Positions 8,177-8,752 of a DNA stretch of 8,752 bases are shown one piece after another. The notes under the pieces were generated by a model. That model did no database searches, had not been told where the DNA came from, and saw nothing but the letters and a program-made list of their open reading frames with translations. The stretch covers positions 1 to 8,752 of the forward strand of contig DITN01000049.1 in the NCBI GenBank assembly GCA_002422865.1. Reading direction: 5' to 3'. The position numbers were made by a program, and so were the translations under genes. The DNA comes from Bacteroidetes bacterium UBA6183. Its GTDB lineage: Bacteria; Bacteroidota; Bacteroidia; UKL13-3. Every line of letters begins with the position of its first letter. The stretch's first letter is position 1.

Positions 8177-8482
8177 ATGGCTGATATAACTACACAAGAA
8201 TTAAAAGAGCGCATGGACGCTGGTGAAAAACTAAATTTGTTTGATGTGCGTGAGGTACACGAGTACGAGGCGTTTAATATTGGCGCAACACTTATTCCGT
8301 TGGGTGAGTTACCCGGAAGAATAAACGAATTAGCGCATTTAAAAAATGAAGAGGTGATTGTACATTGCCGCAGTGGTGCGCGTAGCGGACAAGCAAAACT
8401 GTTTTTAGAAGATGCCGGCTTTACCAATGTAAGAAACGTATTGGGCGGTATGCTCGATTGGCAAGATCGTTTTGGCGGATAG
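8177..8482 (+). CDS. single-domain rhodanese-like sulfurtransferase
   Basis: This 101-residue protein is one complete rhodanese domain with no signal peptide, so it should be cytoplasmic. The N-terminal substrate-side motif LFDVREVHEYEAFNIGA (21-37) and the active-site loop HCRSGARSG (63-71) are intact. C64 is the expected persulfide-forming nucleophile and R69 lies in the loop. The C-terminal GGMLDW motif is also present. The size and loop match GlpE/PspE-type proteins that move sulfane sulfur from thiosulfate or a protein donor to an acceptor; the physiological acceptor is unknown. It starts 14 nt after the T9SS gene and is followed by a strong terminator, so it is the last gene of the operon. 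It has no evident functional link to the surface protein. Assignment to the domain is firm, assignment to a pathway is not. Confidence 0.95.
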   Translation: MADITTQELKERMDAGEKLNLFDVREVHEYEAFNIGATLIPLGELPGRINELAHLKNEEVIVHCRSGARSGQAKLFLEDAGFTNVRNVLGGMLDWQDRFGG

Positions 8483-8497
8483 TTAAAACCAATTTAA

Positions 8498-8543
8498 TTA
8501 AACAAAAAACGTGAGGCATGTATGCCTCGCGTTTTTTGTTTAA
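8498..8543. terminator. long, nearly symmetric intrinsic terminator after the rhodanese gene
   Basis: A 22-pair hairpin joins 8498-8519 to 8522-8543 with only one non-Watson-Crick position (T8512 opposite G8529, a G-U wobble in RNA). From base to tip, the stem is TTAAACAAAAAACG, the wobble, and GAGGCAT against its complement, with a GT tip (a TGTA tetraloop if the last A-T pair opens). The A-run on the left arm pairs with the T-run on the right, so the structure reads as a terminator on either strand. It starts 15 nt after the rhodanese stop. If a gene converges from beyond the window, the terminator would serve both. Confidence 0.88.
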
Positions 8544-8545
8544 TA

Positions 8546-8607
8546 AGCGAGGGGTGTTACCACCTCGCGATAAGATTGCGCACTTTCAGCGCTTTATTTA
8601 TCTTATT
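8546..8607 (+). repeat. palindromic intergenic repeat, copy 1
   Basis: This 62-bp unit is repeated at 8691-8752 with 54 of 62 positions identical and no gaps. It opens with a hairpin: GCGAGG (8547-8552) pairs with CCTCGC (8563-8568), extended by GGT (8553-8555) with ACC (8559-8561), one bulged A at 8562 and a GTT loop. A second short, imperfect hairpin lies in GCACTTTCAGCGC (8580-8592), with a mismatch at the third pair. The unit ends with the AT-rich TTTATCTTATT. Confidence 0.85.
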
Positions 8608-8622
8608 GATTTAGATTGTTAC

Positions 8623-8670
8623 AAGCCCTGCAAGGGCGAAATCTACACTGCGATGGGCATCGCCCATCGC
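8623..8670 (-). repeat. central palindromic unit, inverted relative to copies 1 and 2
   Basis: This unit contains two perfect hairpins. GCCCT (8625-8629) pairs with AGGGC (8633-8637) around a GCA loop. GCGATGGGC (8650-8658) pairs with GCCCATCGC (8662-8670) around an ATC loop. Bases 8623-8643 match the reverse complement of 8719-8739 in copy 2 at 19 of 21 positions. The order short hairpin, GAAATC, long hairpin is therefore the same as in the copies when these are read on the other strand, which gives a head-to-head and tail-to-tail layout. The flanking spacers (8608-8622 and 8671-8690) are AT-rich and hold nothing recognisable. Confidence 0.8.
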
Positions 8671-8690
8671 ATATATCTGTTTTTTATTGG

Positions 8691-8752
8691 AGCGAGGGGT
8701 TTCACCACCTCGCGAATGGATTTCGCCCTTTCAGCGCTTTGTTTATCTTATT
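8691..8752 (+). repeat. palindromic intergenic repeat, copy 2, reaching the window end
   Basis: This is the second copy of the 62-bp unit at 8546-8607. The long hairpin keeps GCGAGG/CCTCGC (8692-8697 with 8708-8713), GGT/ACC and the bulged A (8707), while the loop changes from GTT to TTC. Most other differences lie in the linker between the two hairpins (8716-8718) and in the short hairpin (8724, 8728). The match runs to the last base of the window, so the true end of the repeat is not visible and more units may follow. Confidence 0.85.

Noticed and set aside
8623..8690. Second intrinsic terminator made by GCGATGGGC/GCCCATCGC and the T-run at 8680-8685
   Set aside because: The T-run begins 10 nt after the stem, too far for a standard terminator. 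The hairpin is better explained as part of the repeat unit.
8546..8752. CRISPR-like direct repeats
   Set aside because: Only two direct copies, 62 bp long, with 83 bp between them. The interval contains an inverted relative of the repeat and not a unique spacer, and no cas gene is present.

Overview
The window carries seven protein genes, all on the + strand and AT-rich, followed by about 270 bases of non-coding DNA full of hairpins. The organism is almost certainly a member of the Bacteroidota. The evidence is a C-terminal type IX secretion (T9SS) sorting domain, a TruB without a PUA tail, an antiporter of a type common in that phylum, start codons without Shine-Dalgarno sequences, and two TAnnTTTG-like elements. 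I cannot name the genus; the gene set would suit an environmental Chitinophagia, Sphingobacteriia or Flavobacteriia lineage.

Region 1 (1-4497) is a tightly packed series. It holds truB (5' end outside the window), ribF, a secreted M23 peptidase with a C-terminal LysM domain (11-nt overlap with ribF), and an NhaD/citrate-transporter-like membrane antiporter 22 nt further on. These serve tRNA modification, flavin cofactor synthesis, cell-wall remodelling and ion homeostasis. The spacing suggests co-transcription, not one shared pathway. A 119-nt gap (4496-4614) with a weak hairpin separates this block from the next.

Region 2 (4615-8482) is a second probable operon. It encodes a membrane-anchored protein with three PASTA domains, a 934-residue T9SS cargo protein overlapping it by one base (TAATG), and a single-domain rhodanese 14 nt later. 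The PASTA protein is expected to bind periplasmic peptidoglycan. The T9SS protein should be exported to the surface and contains three divergent copies of a beta-rich module of about 165 residues. The rhodanese is cytoplasmic.

Region 3 (8483-8752) starts with a long, nearly symmetric terminator hairpin. It then holds a palindromic repeat cluster: two 62-bp direct copies (54 of 62 identical, ungapped) flanking a related unit in the opposite orientation. Each unit pairs a short hairpin of the GCCC...GGGC type with a longer hairpin closed by GCGA...TCGC. The layout resembles REP/BIME elements and is the least explained part of the window. The second copy reaches the last base, so the cluster may continue. 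No transposase, CRISPR array or RNA gene is visible.
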